64,000 bases of DNA, from the NCBI RefSeq assembly GCF_035593305.1, contig NZ_CP141615.1, positions 2,511,722 to 2,575,721 on the forward strand, written 5' to 3'. This DNA is from Limnochorda sp. L945t (GTDB lineage: Bacteria > Bacillota > Limnochordia > Limnochordales > Geochordaceae). Positions 39,714-48,629 of this stretch are shown here, in pieces. The position numbers and the translations under genes are program-made. The notes beneath the pieces are model-generated. The model saw only the letters and a list, made by a program, of their open reading frames with translations, was not told the DNA's origin and searched no databases. Position 1 is the first letter of the stretch, and each line of letters starts with the position of its first letter.

Positions 39714-40655
39714 TCACGAATACCGGATGCGCGGGTCGGACCAGGCGTACAACAGGTCCACCAGCAAGTTGAGCAGCAGCACGCCCGTCGCCACCACCAG
39801 CATGCCGCCCTGCACCAGGGGATAGTCTCGTCGCATGACGGCCGACACCAGCAGATTGCCGAGCCCGGGAAGGCTGAAGACCATCTCCGTCACGAAAGCT
39901 CCCGCCACCACCAGCATGCCCGTGAAGCCGATGACGGTCACGATGGGTGGCATCGCCACTCTCAGCGCGTGCTTGACGATGACCACCCATTCCTTCAACC
40001 CCTTGGCGCGAGCCACCCGGATGTAATCCTCTCCCAGGACTTCGAGCAGGGTCGAGCGGGTCATGCGGGCAACCAGCGCCGCGTTGATGAAACCCAGCAC
40101 GCAGCTGGGCAGCACCAGGTGCCGGAGCCACTGCGCCGGGTCTTCGGTCAGGGCCACGTAGCCGCCGCTCGGGAACCATCCCAGGCCGACGCTCAGCGCG
40201 TACATCAGGAGCAGGCCCAGCAGGAACTCCGGCGTCGAAAGCCCCAGCATGGAGACGAGGGTGAGCAGGGTGTCCAACCCTTTTCGCCGGGACAGGGCCA
40301 CGGCGACTCCCGAAGGAACGCCGAGGAGCACGGCCACCGCCAGCGCCCCCAGGCCGAGGCTCAGGGTCACGGGCGCTCGCTCGGCGATGGCTTCGGTCAC
40401 GGGGCGGTCCAGGAAGATGGACTCGCCCAGATCCCCGCGCACGGCCGCCAGGGCCCAACGCCCGAACCGCTCCGCGAACGGCCTGTCCAGGTGCAGCTGG
40501 GCCGCCATCTGAGCCCGTGCACCCGGCGACGCGTCGGGCCCCAGGATGGAGACCAGAGGATCCCCGGGTACCAGCACCATGATCCCGAACGAGACGAGCG
40601 CCACGGCCAGCCACATGGGAACGAAGGCCAGCACCCGCCGGGTCAGGAACCCCAT
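39714..40655 (-). CDS. Peptide/opine-type ABC transporter permease (DppB-like)
   Basis: A 313-residue permease starting MGFLTRRVLAFVPMW, the standard DppB N-terminus, with VPGDPLVSILG, GDLGESIFLDRPV, and the EAA loop EDYIRVARAKGLKEWVVIVKHALRVAMPPIVTV. About six membrane segments. The end DLLYAWSDPRIRYS is family typical. It lies between the binding-protein gene (24-base gap) and the DppC-like gene (22-base gap), so the three are one operon. Confidence 0.93.
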   Translation of the reverse strand: MGFLTRRVLAFVPMWLAVALVSFGIMVLVPGDPLVSILGPDASPGARAQMAAQLHLDRPFAERFGRWALAAVRGDLGESIFLDRPVTEAIAERAPVTLSLGLGALAVAVLLGVPSGVAVALSRRKGLDTLLTLVSMLGLSTPEFLLGLLLMYALSVGLGWFPSGGYVALTEDPAQWLRHLVLPSCVLGFINAALVARMTRSTLLEVLGEDYIRVARAKGLKEWVVIVKHALRVAMPPIVTVIGFTGMLVVAGAFVTEMVFSLPGLGNLLVSAVMRRDYPLVQGGMLVVATGVLLLNLLVDLLYAWSDPRIRYS

Positions 40656-40679
40656 CGCTCACCCTCACCTTGCCCCATC

Positions 40680-42281
40680 TCAGCCGCGCTGCACGTTCCA
40701 AAAGCGCGGCGTCACGTACCACGGCTCGTATCCCTGGACGTCCGTACGGGTGCCCTCGAGCCCGAAGAGGTCCCCCAGGCGGATGTTGGGCACCGTCTCA
40801 TAGGCGAGGCGCTGGATGGTGTCGAGGATCTTCTTGCGCTCGGCTTGTGGCCGGTGCCTCATCACGGCGTCCAGTGCCTGGTCCATGCGGGGGTCGCTGT
40901 AGCCGTAGCCGTAGGACGCGCCGCTCAGCAGGCTCGCCCTGAGCTGGATCGGATCGAAGCTGAACGACCAGCCCGATTGGTTGATGTGCCACCCTTTGCG
41001 CGTCAGTGCTTTGCCGATCTGAGAGGGCCAGTCGGAAAACTCGAGCTTCACCTTGATCCCTACCTGGCTCAGCTGCGTGACCACGGCCAGGGTCGCCCGG
41101 TACATCCAGTCGTAGTCGCGGTTGGAGAGGAAGACGATCTCGCTCCCGTCGTACCCGGCCTCCTCCAGCAGCCGCTTTGCCTTCGCCGGGTCATGCTGGT
41201 TGTAGAGCTCTTGCGCGGCGACGGAGTGCCATGCCTTCTGTTCCGGGTAGAAGCGGGACGGCTGCAGGCGGTAGAAGGTGGCGTCGTTCATGGCCACCGT
41301 GCGCATGATGACCTCCATGTCGAGCGCGGCGAGCACCGCCTGGCGGAACTTCACGGCGTTGGTGGGCGCCTCCACGTGGTTGAACTCGAGCGCCGGCGCC
41401 CACTGGGGCTTGACCACATGCAGGGCGATGCCCTGGACCTGTTGGAGCGTGCTCCTGGCGCTGATGGGAAGGTTCTCGGCGTACTGGCACTCCCCGACTT
41501 GCAGCGCGGCCATGCGGGCGCCCGGCTCTTTCATGGGCGAGAACCGGATCTCGTCGAGCAACGCCGCCTTGTTTCCTGCGAACCCGCTCGGCGCCCCACC
41601 GGTCGGGACGTAGTAGGGGTTTTTCTTGAGCAGCACGTGGACGTCGGGCTTCCACTCGGCCAGCATGTACGGCCCGGTGCCGATGAGGTTGGGAATCTTG
41701 AGCTCGTCCGCACCGGCCGCCTCCACGATCTCTTTCGGCATGATGGCCTGCCACGTGATGGGGATGGCCATGATGCTGAGGAGTTCGTCCGGCGCTTTGA
41801 GAGCGATTCGTACCGCGTAGTCGTCGAGGACGCGAATGTCGTCGACGGATTCGAAGTAACCCTTGATGGCGGACTGCCGTACGATGCGCTCGAGCGAGGC
41901 CGCCACATCCTGGGCCCGCAGGGGCTGGCCGTTGTGGAACCGCACTCCCTTGCGGATGCGAAACGTATAGACCCGGTCGTCCGAGCTCACGTCCCACGAC
42001 TCTGCGAGTACCGGCACGATCTGGCTGTAGTCGCCGGCGAAGGCGACGAGCGGCTCGAAGACGTGGACGGCGATCTGCTGGGTGGCCGACGCGGTCGTCT
42101 TGTGGGGGTCCAGCGTAGGTGGGTTGGTCTGCATCGCCGCGCGTAGCGTCTTGAGGCCGGCGGCGTGGGTGATGACGGAAAACGTCTTGGAGTACGGCGC
42201 GGCTGCAACGGCCGCACCGGCCAGGACGGCCGACTTCAAGAGCCTTCGCCGGTCGAAAGATGGGGTGCCCGTGGTTGTCAT
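40680..42281 (-). CDS. Peptide/glycan-type ABC transporter substrate-binding protein (SBP_bac_5)
   Basis: A 533-residue family-5 binding protein. The N-terminus SFDRRRLLKSAVLAGAAVAAAPYS is a twin-arginine-like signal (DRRRLL). The mature protein has TNPPTLDPHKTTASATQQIAVHVFEPLV, RKGVRFHNGQPLRAQDVAASLERI, GTGPYMLAEWKPD and RRATL-type segments of oligopeptide/nickel/opine binding proteins. Family 5 also includes MppA-like murein tripeptide binders, which fits the downstream context of cell-wall sugar genes, but the ligand is not known. Permeases follow at once. Confidence 0.9.
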   Translation of the reverse strand: MTTTGTPSFDRRRLLKSAVLAGAAVAAAPYSKTFSVITHAAGLKTLRAAMQTNPPTLDPHKTTASATQQIAVHVFEPLVAFAGDYSQIVPVLAESWDVSSDDRVYTFRIRKGVRFHNGQPLRAQDVAASLERIVRQSAIKGYFESVDDIRVLDDYAVRIALKAPDELLSIMAIPITWQAIMPKEIVEAAGADELKIPNLIGTGPYMLAEWKPDVHVLLKKNPYYVPTGGAPSGFAGNKAALLDEIRFSPMKEPGARMAALQVGECQYAENLPISARSTLQQVQGIALHVVKPQWAPALEFNHVEAPTNAVKFRQAVLAALDMEVIMRTVAMNDATFYRLQPSRFYPEQKAWHSVAAQELYNQHDPAKAKRLLEEAGYDGSEIVFLSNRDYDWMYRATLAVVTQLSQVGIKVKLEFSDWPSQIGKALTRKGWHINQSGWSFSFDPIQLRASLLSGASYGYGYSDPRMDQALDAVMRHRPQAERKKILDTIQRLAYETVPNIRLGDLFGLEGTRTDVQGYEPWYVTPRFWNVQRG

Positions 42282-42341
42282 CGAAGCGCCTCCCCTTTCG
42301 AGATCTCGTACGGTACGGCTAAGGGAGTACCGGCTGCGAGG

Positions 42342-43370
42342 CTACCGGGCTCGGGCTTCGTCCAGGAGGACCGGGGTGCCCAGGCGAAGGGAGCGTTCGA
42401 TCGCTTCCGCCTCCTGAACGGCCAGCAACGCGTCGGCCCCGTCGACGAGCGGCTTCCCCCCCTTCAGGACGGTCTCGACGAACGCCATGATCTCCTCCCG
42501 CACGTCCCCCTTCACTTGCCCGGCCAGAGTGGGCCCGTGGTGGACGTCGGGCGCGTCCGCCCCGTCGTCGGTGGCCACCAGGACGGACTGCCCGTGGTAG
42601 GTGCCGACGGTCGCCATGCCCCTGGTGCCCAGCACCTCCAGGCGCGCGTCCAGCTGGGTCACGGAGCGAGCCGGCAGCACCCAGGAATACTGCAACGTGG
42701 CGACCGCCCCGCTTTCGAACCGCAGGATCGCCGTCACGGCGTCGTCCATGTCCCGATCCCGCAGGCGCTTGCGTACCCGCTCCGCATAGACCCGCACGGG
42801 CCTCGAACCCGTGTACCAGTTGACCAGGTCGAGGTCGTGCACGGCGACGTGCATGGTGAGCGACGTCCCCGGCCGGTAACGGGAGGGCCCCTGGGTCCAG
42901 GGGCTGTTGCGGTGGGCGGTGATGTGGACGATCTCGCCGAGGTCGCCCCGATCGATGGCCTGCTTCACCGAGGCGTACCGGTTGTCGAAGCGAAGCAAGT
43001 GGCCGACCTGCAGGATGACCCCGGCCTGCCGGCACGCCTCGACGATGGCCACCGCTTCGTCCACGCGGGTAGCGATGGGCTTCTCCAGCAGGATCGCCTT
43101 GCCTGCGGCGGCTGCGGCAAGGGCGGCCTCGAGGTGCCGGTCGTCCGGAAGACAGATGGAGACCGCGTCGAGCTCGGCCTCCCGCAGCATGGTGTGGAAG
43201 TCGGTGTAGGCGGCCGCTCCCAGCTCCCCGGCGATGCGCCGGACCCTCTCCTCGTCGACGTCCGCGAGCGCTGCCAGGATGCAGCCCCTGATGCGGGCGA
43301 TCACGCGCGCGTGCCGCTCTCCCATGAGGCCCACGCCGACGACGCCCATGCGCAACGGTTCCTGCGGCAT
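42342..43370 (-). CDS. Gfo/Idh/MocA-family NAD(P)-dependent oxidoreductase
   Basis: A 342-residue oxidoreductase: Rossmann motif MGVVGVGLMGERHARVIAR at the N-terminus, EKPIATRVDEA with the conserved catalytic Lys, and HVAVHDLDLVNWY with the H-x2-x-HD active-site pattern of the C-terminal domain. Members oxidise or epimerise sugars and inositols. It lies between the serine hydrolase gene and the importer genes in one minus-strand run and probably acts on a sugar brought in by that importer. ATG 43370 is the natural start. The 127 bases upstream contain an A/T-rich stretch that may be a promoter. Confidence 0.9.
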   Translation of the reverse strand: MPQEPLRMGVVGVGLMGERHARVIARIRGCILAALADVDEERVRRIAGELGAAAYTDFHTMLREAELDAVSICLPDDRHLEAALAAAAAGKAILLEKPIATRVDEAVAIVEACRQAGVILQVGHLLRFDNRYASVKQAIDRGDLGEIVHITAHRNSPWTQGPSRYRPGTSLTMHVAVHDLDLVNWYTGSRPVRVYAERVRKRLRDRDMDDAVTAILRFESGAVATLQYSWVLPARSVTQLDARLEVLGTRGMATVGTYHGQSVLVATDDGADAPDVHHGPTLAGQVKGDVREEIMAFVETVLKGGKPLVDGADALLAVQEAEAIERSLRLGTPVLLDEARAR

Positions 43371-43497
43371 TCGATGGTCGCTCTCCTTATCACCGGCCCC
43401 CGGATGAGCCTGAGCCCGCTTTCGCGTATGCCGGCGATGGAGAAGGTACGACGGAGGACGTTACATTCCTTCATTCAAGTAGGCTGGAAACGTAGCT

Positions 43498-44655
43498 TTA
43501 CTTCGCATCCACCACGGCGGCGGCCGCCGCGTCATGGAACCATGGTCGCAGTTGCAGGTGGGCGGTGTTGTCCCGGGTCGGGTGGACGCGGTTGGTCAGG
43601 AGGACGAAGAAGGCGCCCGTGACCGGGTCGGCCCAGGCCGAAGTGCCGGTGAAGCCCGTGTGCCCGAACGCCTCGGGGGAGAGCAGCCTCCCGCCCGAGC
43701 CACGAGGGTCGCCGTCCCGCACGACCCAGCCAAGGCCACGGGGCTCGTTGAGGCCCGGCGTCTGGAGCCGGCGCATCTCCCGCACCGTCTCGACCTCCAA
43801 CAGGCGCCCTTTGCTTCCCATCCCCTCGCAAAGCATCATCGCCATGAACCGCGCCACGTCCTCGGCCGTCGAGAAGAGCCCCGCGTTGCCGCTGACACCC
43901 CCCATGGCCCTGGCGTTGCGGTCGTGCACGCGCCCGACGGCTACCTCGCCCGTGTCAGGGTAGCGCTCAGTGGCGGCGCACCGCCCGGCCCATCCTGGAG
44001 GCGGGTTGAACCGGGTGTGCTCCATGCCCAGAGGACGGTAGAAGTGGCGCTCGGCGAAACGGTCCAGCGGCTCCCCGGACGCCCGCTTCACGATCTCTCC
44101 GAGCAGGATGAATCCCAGGCACGAGTACTCGACGGCCACGCCGGGCGGCCGAGACAGGGGCGTCTCGCCGAGCTCTGCGAGCACCTCCGCCGGCCCCTGT
44201 CCCGCGGCGTAAAGGTTGCGGTAAGCCGGGAGGCCACTCGTGTGGGTCAGCAGGTGCCACAGCGTCACTCGGTGAGCCCACTGCCTGCCCTGTGTGCCGG
44301 CGGCGACGTCCGGGAGCCACCGGGCCACGGAATCCTGCAGCGTGAGGACGCCGAGTTCGACCAGCTTCAGGATGGATGGAGCGGTCGCCATCGGTTTGGT
44401 GAGGGAAGCCAGGTCGAACACGGTCCCGTTCGTCATGGGGCGCCTCTCGTGCTCGGGTACCACCTGCGCCCAACCGTAGGCGCGAGGCCCCACGAGCAAC
44501 CCCCGGCGTCCCACGGCCACCACGGCTCCCGGAATGCGGCCGGAGCTGACGAACTCCTCCACGAGCCCGAATGCCCGCTCCAGGCGTGCGGGGTCGAACC
44601 CCGCCTGCTCGGCGCTACCCGCGCGCAGCTCACACGGAGACGGCTCACGCTCCAA
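43498..44655 (-). CDS. AmiE-like serine hydrolase (class C beta-lactamase family)
   Basis: A 385-residue cytoplasmic-looking serine hydrolase. Motifs: S-x-x-K as LASLTKPMATA (nucleophile Ser), Y-x-[NC] as EYSCLGF where the usual Asn is Cys, and HTG in FGHTGFTGTSAW. In Bacillus the amiE product, from the same superfamily, removes peptides from MurNAc in the murein-recycling operon beside an RpiR-type regulator. Here too it follows an RpiR gene, so a muropeptide amidase role is a good inference. TTG 44655 has AAAGGGGTGG upstream; the frame is open further back over the regulator but that part is not homologous. Confidence 0.82.
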   Translation of the reverse strand: MEREPSPCELRAGSAEQAGFDPARLERAFGLVEEFVSSGRIPGAVVAVGRRGLLVGPRAYGWAQVVPEHERRPMTNGTVFDLASLTKPMATAPSILKLVELGVLTLQDSVARWLPDVAAGTQGRQWAHRVTLWHLLTHTSGLPAYRNLYAAGQGPAEVLAELGETPLSRPPGVAVEYSCLGFILLGEIVKRASGEPLDRFAERHFYRPLGMEHTRFNPPPGWAGRCAATERYPDTGEVAVGRVHDRNARAMGGVSGNAGLFSTAEDVARFMAMMLCEGMGSKGRLLEVETVREMRRLQTPGLNEPRGLGWVVRDGDPRGSGGRLLSPEAFGHTGFTGTSAWADPVTGAFFVLLTNRVHPTRDNTAHLQLRPWFHDAAAAAVVDAK

Positions 44656-44684
44656 GGGCGTCCACCCCTTTCGAACGCGGCGGC

Positions 44685-45566
44685 TCAGCCGAGCATGGCC
44701 CGCAGGCCTTCCGCCGTGTCGCGGATGTGCCGCAGGCTGCCCTGGTAGTCGCTCACGAGCAGCGCGACGAAGAGGGCGGCGGTGACCGTCACCTGTGCGA
44801 GGATGGCCGGAATGCCCGTGGCCGGCGGAAGCTCTTCGCCCACGGTCGGCAAGACGACGTCGGCCAGGCGCGCCAGGCGGGAGCGGGGATTGGTGGTGAT
44901 GGCGATCAGCGCCGCGCCCCGCCGCTTGGCGATCTCGCAGGCGACCACCACGTCCTTGGTCTCCCCCGACCGGCTGATGGCGAGTACCGCCGTGTGCGCA
45001 TCCACCAACGTGGCCGACGGGGCTCGCCTGTGGAGGTCCGTCCGGGCAACGGCCTGCAGGCCCAGCCGGCTGAATTTGTACTCGGCATCGAGCGCGGCGA
45101 ACCCGGAGACGCCCGAGGCGTAGATCTCCACGCGCCGCGCCCCCCTGAGCAGGCCGACGGCCTGCTGCACCTGCTCGGGGTCGAGGAGCGCCTGGACGTC
45201 TTCCAGGGTACGGGCAAACGAGGCGAACAGTTTCCCCATCGCCTCTGCCACGGAGTCGCCTGCCCCGATCGCGTCGATGAGGCGCGGCAGGGGTTGGGAG
45301 AGCTCTCGCGACAGCGCGATCTTGAACCGGCCGTAACCGTCGTACCCTATGCGCCGGCAAAAGCGCACGACCGTGGCTTCGCTCACCCCGGTGATCCGGG
45401 CGAGCTCCGCGATGGGCAGGTAGACCACGCGATCCGGCTCTTCCAGCACGCGCTGGGCCACCCGGCGCTCCCCGTCGGGCAGCTGGTGCAGCGCGGCCCG
45501 GACGCGCGCCAGGCTGGCCCCGGGCGCGCCGGTGGTTTCAGCCCGTTGAGCAGTTTTCGAAGGCAT
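44685..45566 (-). CDS. RpiR-family regulator (HTH plus SIS domain, MurR-like)
   Basis: A 293-residue RpiR regulator. The N-terminal HTH_6 domain contains LARITGVSEATVVRFCRRIGYDGYGRFKIALSREL. The C-terminal SIS domain (RRVEIYASGVSGFAALDAEYKFSRLG; AVLAISRSGETKDVVVACEIAKRRGA; IAITTNPRSRLARLAD) senses phosphosugars; MurR senses MurNAc-6-P. ATG 45566 follows GGGGGG. It overlaps the end of the nanE gene by 29 bases and precedes the AmiE-like gene by 29 bases, so it is inside the operon it probably controls. Confidence 0.9.
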   Translation of the reverse strand: MPSKTAQRAETTGAPGASLARVRAALHQLPDGERRVAQRVLEEPDRVVYLPIAELARITGVSEATVVRFCRRIGYDGYGRFKIALSRELSQPLPRLIDAIGAGDSVAEAMGKLFASFARTLEDVQALLDPEQVQQAVGLLRGARRVEIYASGVSGFAALDAEYKFSRLGLQAVARTDLHRRAPSATLVDAHTAVLAISRSGETKDVVVACEIAKRRGAALIAITTNPRSRLARLADVVLPTVGEELPPATGIPAILAQVTVTAALFVALLVSDYQGSLRHIRDTAEGLRAMLG

Positions 45567-46287
45567 GCCGGCCCCCCTGGATGTCTGACGCGGACTCACG
45601 CAGGCTTTTTGCCGCTTGCTGCATGGCCACCACGAAGCGCCGCGCGATGGCCCTCGGGTTGGTGATGGCGGTGCCCACGACCACCGAGTGAGCGCCTCTG
45701 CGCAGAGCCTCGGCCGCCTCTTCGGGATGCCAGTACCGTCCCTCCGCGATGACGGGGACCCGGACGGCTCGTACCAACTCGGAGACCAGGTCGAGGTCGG
45801 GACCCTCCTGCCGGCGAGACCAGGGAGTATATCCCGACAGCGTGGTGCACACGATATCGGCCCCTGCTGCCTCGGCCGCCAACCCTTCCTCGAGCGTCGA
45901 GATGTCCGCCATCACCAGCGTCCCGGGGAGCTCGTCATGAATGCGCCGGATGAGCTCGGGCAGCGTCTGCCCGCCGGGCCGCGGCCTCGCCGTCCCGTCG
46001 AGCGCAATCACGTCGGCCCCCGCCTCCCGCACGGCCCGGGCCTCCTCGAAGCGCGGCGTGATGTAGACCTCGGGGTCCAGGTCCCGGCGCTTGTAGATGC
46101 CGACGATGGGAAGGGTGGTGACGGCCCGGATGGCCCGGATGTCCTCGGGCCCGTCGGCCCGGATGCCCCCGGCGCCCGCCTGCTCTGCCGCCCTGGCCAT
46201 CGCCGCCATGAACACCCAACCGTGCAGCGGGGAGTCGGGCCTCGCCTGGCACGAGACGATGAGTTGCCCGTAAAGTCGTTGGAGCAT
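45538..46287 (-). CDS. nanE: N-acetylmannosamine-6-phosphate 2-epimerase
   Basis: A TIM-barrel epimerase of about 249 residues. The N-terminus MLQRLYGQLIVSCQARPDSPLHG matches the family start, followed by AGAGGIRADGPEDIRAIRAVTTLPIVGIYKRRDLDPEVYITP, ALDGTARPRP, MADISTLEEGLAAEAAGADIVCTTLSGYTPWS and EGRYWHPEEAAEALRRGAHSVVVGTAITNP. NanE interconverts ManNAc-6-P and GlcNAc-6-P. ATG 46287 fits homologues; GTG 46317 would add ten residues. It sits between the kinase gene and the RpiR regulator. Confidence 0.92.
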   Translation of the reverse strand: MLQRLYGQLIVSCQARPDSPLHGWVFMAAMARAAEQAGAGGIRADGPEDIRAIRAVTTLPIVGIYKRRDLDPEVYITPRFEEARAVREAGADVIALDGTARPRPGGQTLPELIRRIHDELPGTLVMADISTLEEGLAAEAAGADIVCTTLSGYTPWSRRQEGPDLDLVSELVRAVRVPVIAEGRYWHPEEAAEALRRGAHSVVVGTAITNPRAIARRFVVAMQQAAKSLRESASDIQGGRHAFENCSTG

Positions 46288-46338
46288 GTCCTGAGAGTCC
46301 ACGCGAGGGCTTCGCACCTTTCCGCCGGGAGACTGGGT

Positions 46339-47382
46339 TCAAGCACTGCCGGGAGCATCGAGCTGCGCCCGGAGCCGGGAGGCGAGATCGGGCGTGATCG
46401 GATGACCCAATTGCCGGTACGCCATGAGAAGCGCCCCGACCAGCGGGGAATTGCGGGCCGGCCATACCCTCGACCCCGCAAGCGCGGTCCGCACGGCCCG
46501 CTCGAAGGGCTCCAACACCGGCCGCCCCGCGGCGAACACGCCGCCCGAGTGGTAGACGGCCGGCGCCGCCATCTCGAGGCGCCGGGCGACGGCCGCCGCC
46601 AGCCCCGCCAGCTCCCCGGCAGCGTGCCGGTAAATGGCCAGGGCCGCCTCGTCGCCCTCCTGCGCCGCTCGGGCCACGAGCCGGGCCAGCCTCGCGACCG
46701 CCGGGCGGTCCAGGCCGTCGTTGGTGTACACGACCCGGACCAGCTCGTCGAGATCCTCCACCTGGAAGTGCTCGAGCAACAGCGAGGTCAGCCGGGTCTC
46801 GGGGCCTCGCCCGTCGGCCGCCCGGAAGACCGCCCGCAGGGCGTGCCGGCCGATGGTGTAGCCGCCTCCCTGGTCGTCGACGAGGTACCCCCATCCCCCG
46901 GCCCTGGCGATGGCACCGCCTGCGTTACGCCCCATGGCGACCGAACCGGTCCCGGCGTAGACGAGGATGCCCGGCTCGCCCTCGGTGGCGCCCTCGAGAG
47001 CCGTCCGGGCGTCCGATACCACCTCGATCCGGGCGCGCAGGCCCGCCTCGAGCGCCCTCGACGGCAGGAGAGGCAGGAGCTCCTCGACCACCCTCCCGGC
47101 CTCCGGGGTCCCGGGGTTGACACCGGTCATGCCCAGAGTAACGGCCTGCAAGCACTCCAGCCGAGAGCCCGCGCCCTCGGAGACGAGGTGCGCCAGCGCC
47201 CCTCCCACCGCGCCCTCCAGGGCCTTGCGCAGCCGCAGCCGGCCGGCCTCGCCGCGCACGTGGTTGGATGGGCCGGCCGCCGCCCTGGCCAGCACGCGGC
47301 CCTCGAGGTCGGCCACCGCCGCCCGCGTCGACGAGGCGCCCCCGTCTACACCGAGCACCCACGCACCTTCGGTTGCACCCAT
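46339..47382 (-). CDS. BadF/BadG-type N-acetylglucosamine kinase
   Basis: A 347-residue ASKHA-fold kinase: LGVDGGASSTRAAVADLEGRVLA (phosphate-1), VVSDARTALEGAT, GILVYAGTGSVAMGRNAGG (phosphate-2), RAGGWGYLVDDQGGGYTIGRHALRAVFRAADGRGPET and a C-terminal YHSGGVF adenosine motif. This is the GlcNAc kinase pattern (NAGK/BadF family) found in sugar-salvage operons; it would make GlcNAc-6-P (or phosphorylate MurNAc). It is the first gene of the minus-strand block with nanE, rpiR and the amiE-like gene. ATG 47382 is the start, divergent from a secreted protein gene. Confidence 0.9.
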   Translation of the reverse strand: MGATEGAWVLGVDGGASSTRAAVADLEGRVLARAAAGPSNHVRGEAGRLRLRKALEGAVGGALAHLVSEGAGSRLECLQAVTLGMTGVNPGTPEAGRVVEELLPLLPSRALEAGLRARIEVVSDARTALEGATEGEPGILVYAGTGSVAMGRNAGGAIARAGGWGYLVDDQGGGYTIGRHALRAVFRAADGRGPETRLTSLLLEHFQVEDLDELVRVVYTNDGLDRPAVARLARLVARAAQEGDEAALAIYRHAAGELAGLAAAVARRLEMAAPAVYHSGGVFAAGRPVLEPFERAVRTALAGSRVWPARNSPLVGALLMAYRQLGHPITPDLASRLRAQLDAPGSA

Positions 47383-47582
47383 GTCTCGTCCGTCTCCCCG
47401 GGCAGGAGTTCGAGGCCGTACGAAGCCTTCCTTCTCACCTTGTCCGGATGGATGCAGTTTTGCTACAAATCGCCCGACTCCCCTTGATCCTGTGCGGCCG
47501 CGGTCGTAAAGTCGCCTGGGAACGAGCGGTGGTGAAACCCGGCAGGCAGCCGGGTACGGTGGGAGGCGGGTGGGGTACGGTC

Positions 47583-48629
47583 ATGCCGCGTCCTGTGGCT
47601 GCCGTTGGGCCGGCCGTCGCGACCATCGGCCTTCTGTTGGGCGTTGCCCTCCCGGACGCGACGGGCGCGCCTGCGGCACAGGCAGCCGAGCTCTCCTGGA
47701 TGCCAGGACCCATCGCGGTGGCGACCCGTCATACCGTCGTGCTTTTCCCTGGCTTCAGCCTCGATCGGGCGCCGACCGGTGAAGAGGTAGGGCCTCGCTA
47801 TACCGCGGTGGGACAGCCCGGGGAAGACGTCTTCGAGGTCGCGCTCGCGCCCCAGGGCGGCCGGTTGTTCGGCGTGCGGCGATCGCCATGCGTGAAGGGC
47901 CGGCAGACGGTCACCTTGTTCAGCCTGGACCTCGCCTCGGGCGAGGTCCGCACGGTGCGCAGCGTCGAGTCAGCTTGCGTGGGCGAGGGGGTCCAGCACC
48001 TGACGGGGCTCGTGGTCGCCCCGGCCGGTGACCGGGTTGCATGGGCGCTCACCGGAGTAGAGTGGTCCGGCTGGGAGATGGCCAGGGCCGACGGGCGCGC
48101 CGAGCCGCTCCAGGCTTTGCCGCCGGAGGACTCCGGACTGTGCGGCAAGCCCGGCGAGTTTTACGGGGGCTGGCCGCTCGCCTGGAGCGACGACGGGCGG
48201 TCGCTGTGGACCTATGAGTTCGGCGGGGACGGGCAAACGACCAACTGCGTCCAGCGCATCGACGTGGCGGCGGGCACCCGGCGCGTGGTGTTCAGCTTCC
48301 TGGGCACGGTGGAAGACCGCAAGGCCGTGCGCGGCTCCCTCTCCGAGCTCGTCGCCTCCATGGGCCTGGCAGCCCGGGGGCTGTACTCGCTGCGGGCCAG
48401 CCGGCCCGATGCCGTCTTGATGCCCCTCGGCAGCGGCCTTCGCAGGCCCAAGGAGCTCTGGTCCCCGGACGGGCGGTGGCGGGTGGCTCGCGACTGGGGA
48501 GACCTGGTGCTCTACGACGCCCGGGGACGCGAGGCGGGCCGCCTCATCGGGGTGGTGCCGGCGCCACCCCTTTGCGGAGAGGTCTGCGTCGACCCCGACG
48601 ACCTGTGGAGCGTGGCCTGGCGGCGCTGA
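47583..48629 (+). CDS. Secreted beta-propeller-like protein of unknown function
   Basis: A 348-residue protein I cannot assign to a named family. Residues 1-33 look like a signal peptide (cleavage near AQA-A). The rest shows repeated strand-turn units such as PQGGRLFGVRR, PAGDRVAWALTG, WSDDGRSLWTYE and SPDGRWRVARD, as in TolB/WD40-like beta-propellers. Six cysteines, two of them in a C-terminal LCGEVC, suggest disulfides outside the cytoplasm. Its stop abuts the stop of the convergent metalloprotease gene (TGATCA). ATG 47583 was chosen because upstream codons lack signal-peptide character. Confidence 0.65.
   Translation: MPRPVAAVGPAVATIGLLLGVALPDATGAPAAQAAELSWMPGPIAVATRHTVVLFPGFSLDRAPTGEEVGPRYTAVGQPGEDVFEVALAPQGGRLFGVRRSPCVKGRQTVTLFSLDLASGEVRTVRSVESACVGEGVQHLTGLVVAPAGDRVAWALTGVEWSGWEMARADGRAEPLQALPPEDSGLCGKPGEFYGGWPLAWSDDGRSLWTYEFGGDGQTTNCVQRIDVAAGTRRVVFSFLGTVEDRKAVRGSLSELVASMGLAARGLYSLRASRPDAVLMPLGSGLRRPKELWSPDGRWRVARDWGDLVLYDARGREAGRLIGVVPAPPLCGEVCVDPDDLWSVAWRR

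Noticed and set aside
39405-42146. Plus-strand open frame of more than 900 codons opposite the Dpp-type importer
   Set aside because: It is antisense to three well-supported transporter genes and shows shadow composition, with no ribosome-binding site or motif.
44656-45360. Upstream extension of the AmiE-like frame over rpiR
   Set aside because: It lies in another frame of the RpiR coding sequence and has no similarity to serine hydrolases.
47459-47469. TTTG-CTA-CAAA short dyad between the kinase and propeller genes
   Set aside because: Only four bases per arm; too short to claim as an RpiR operator, although the patch is A/T-rich and may be promoter DNA.
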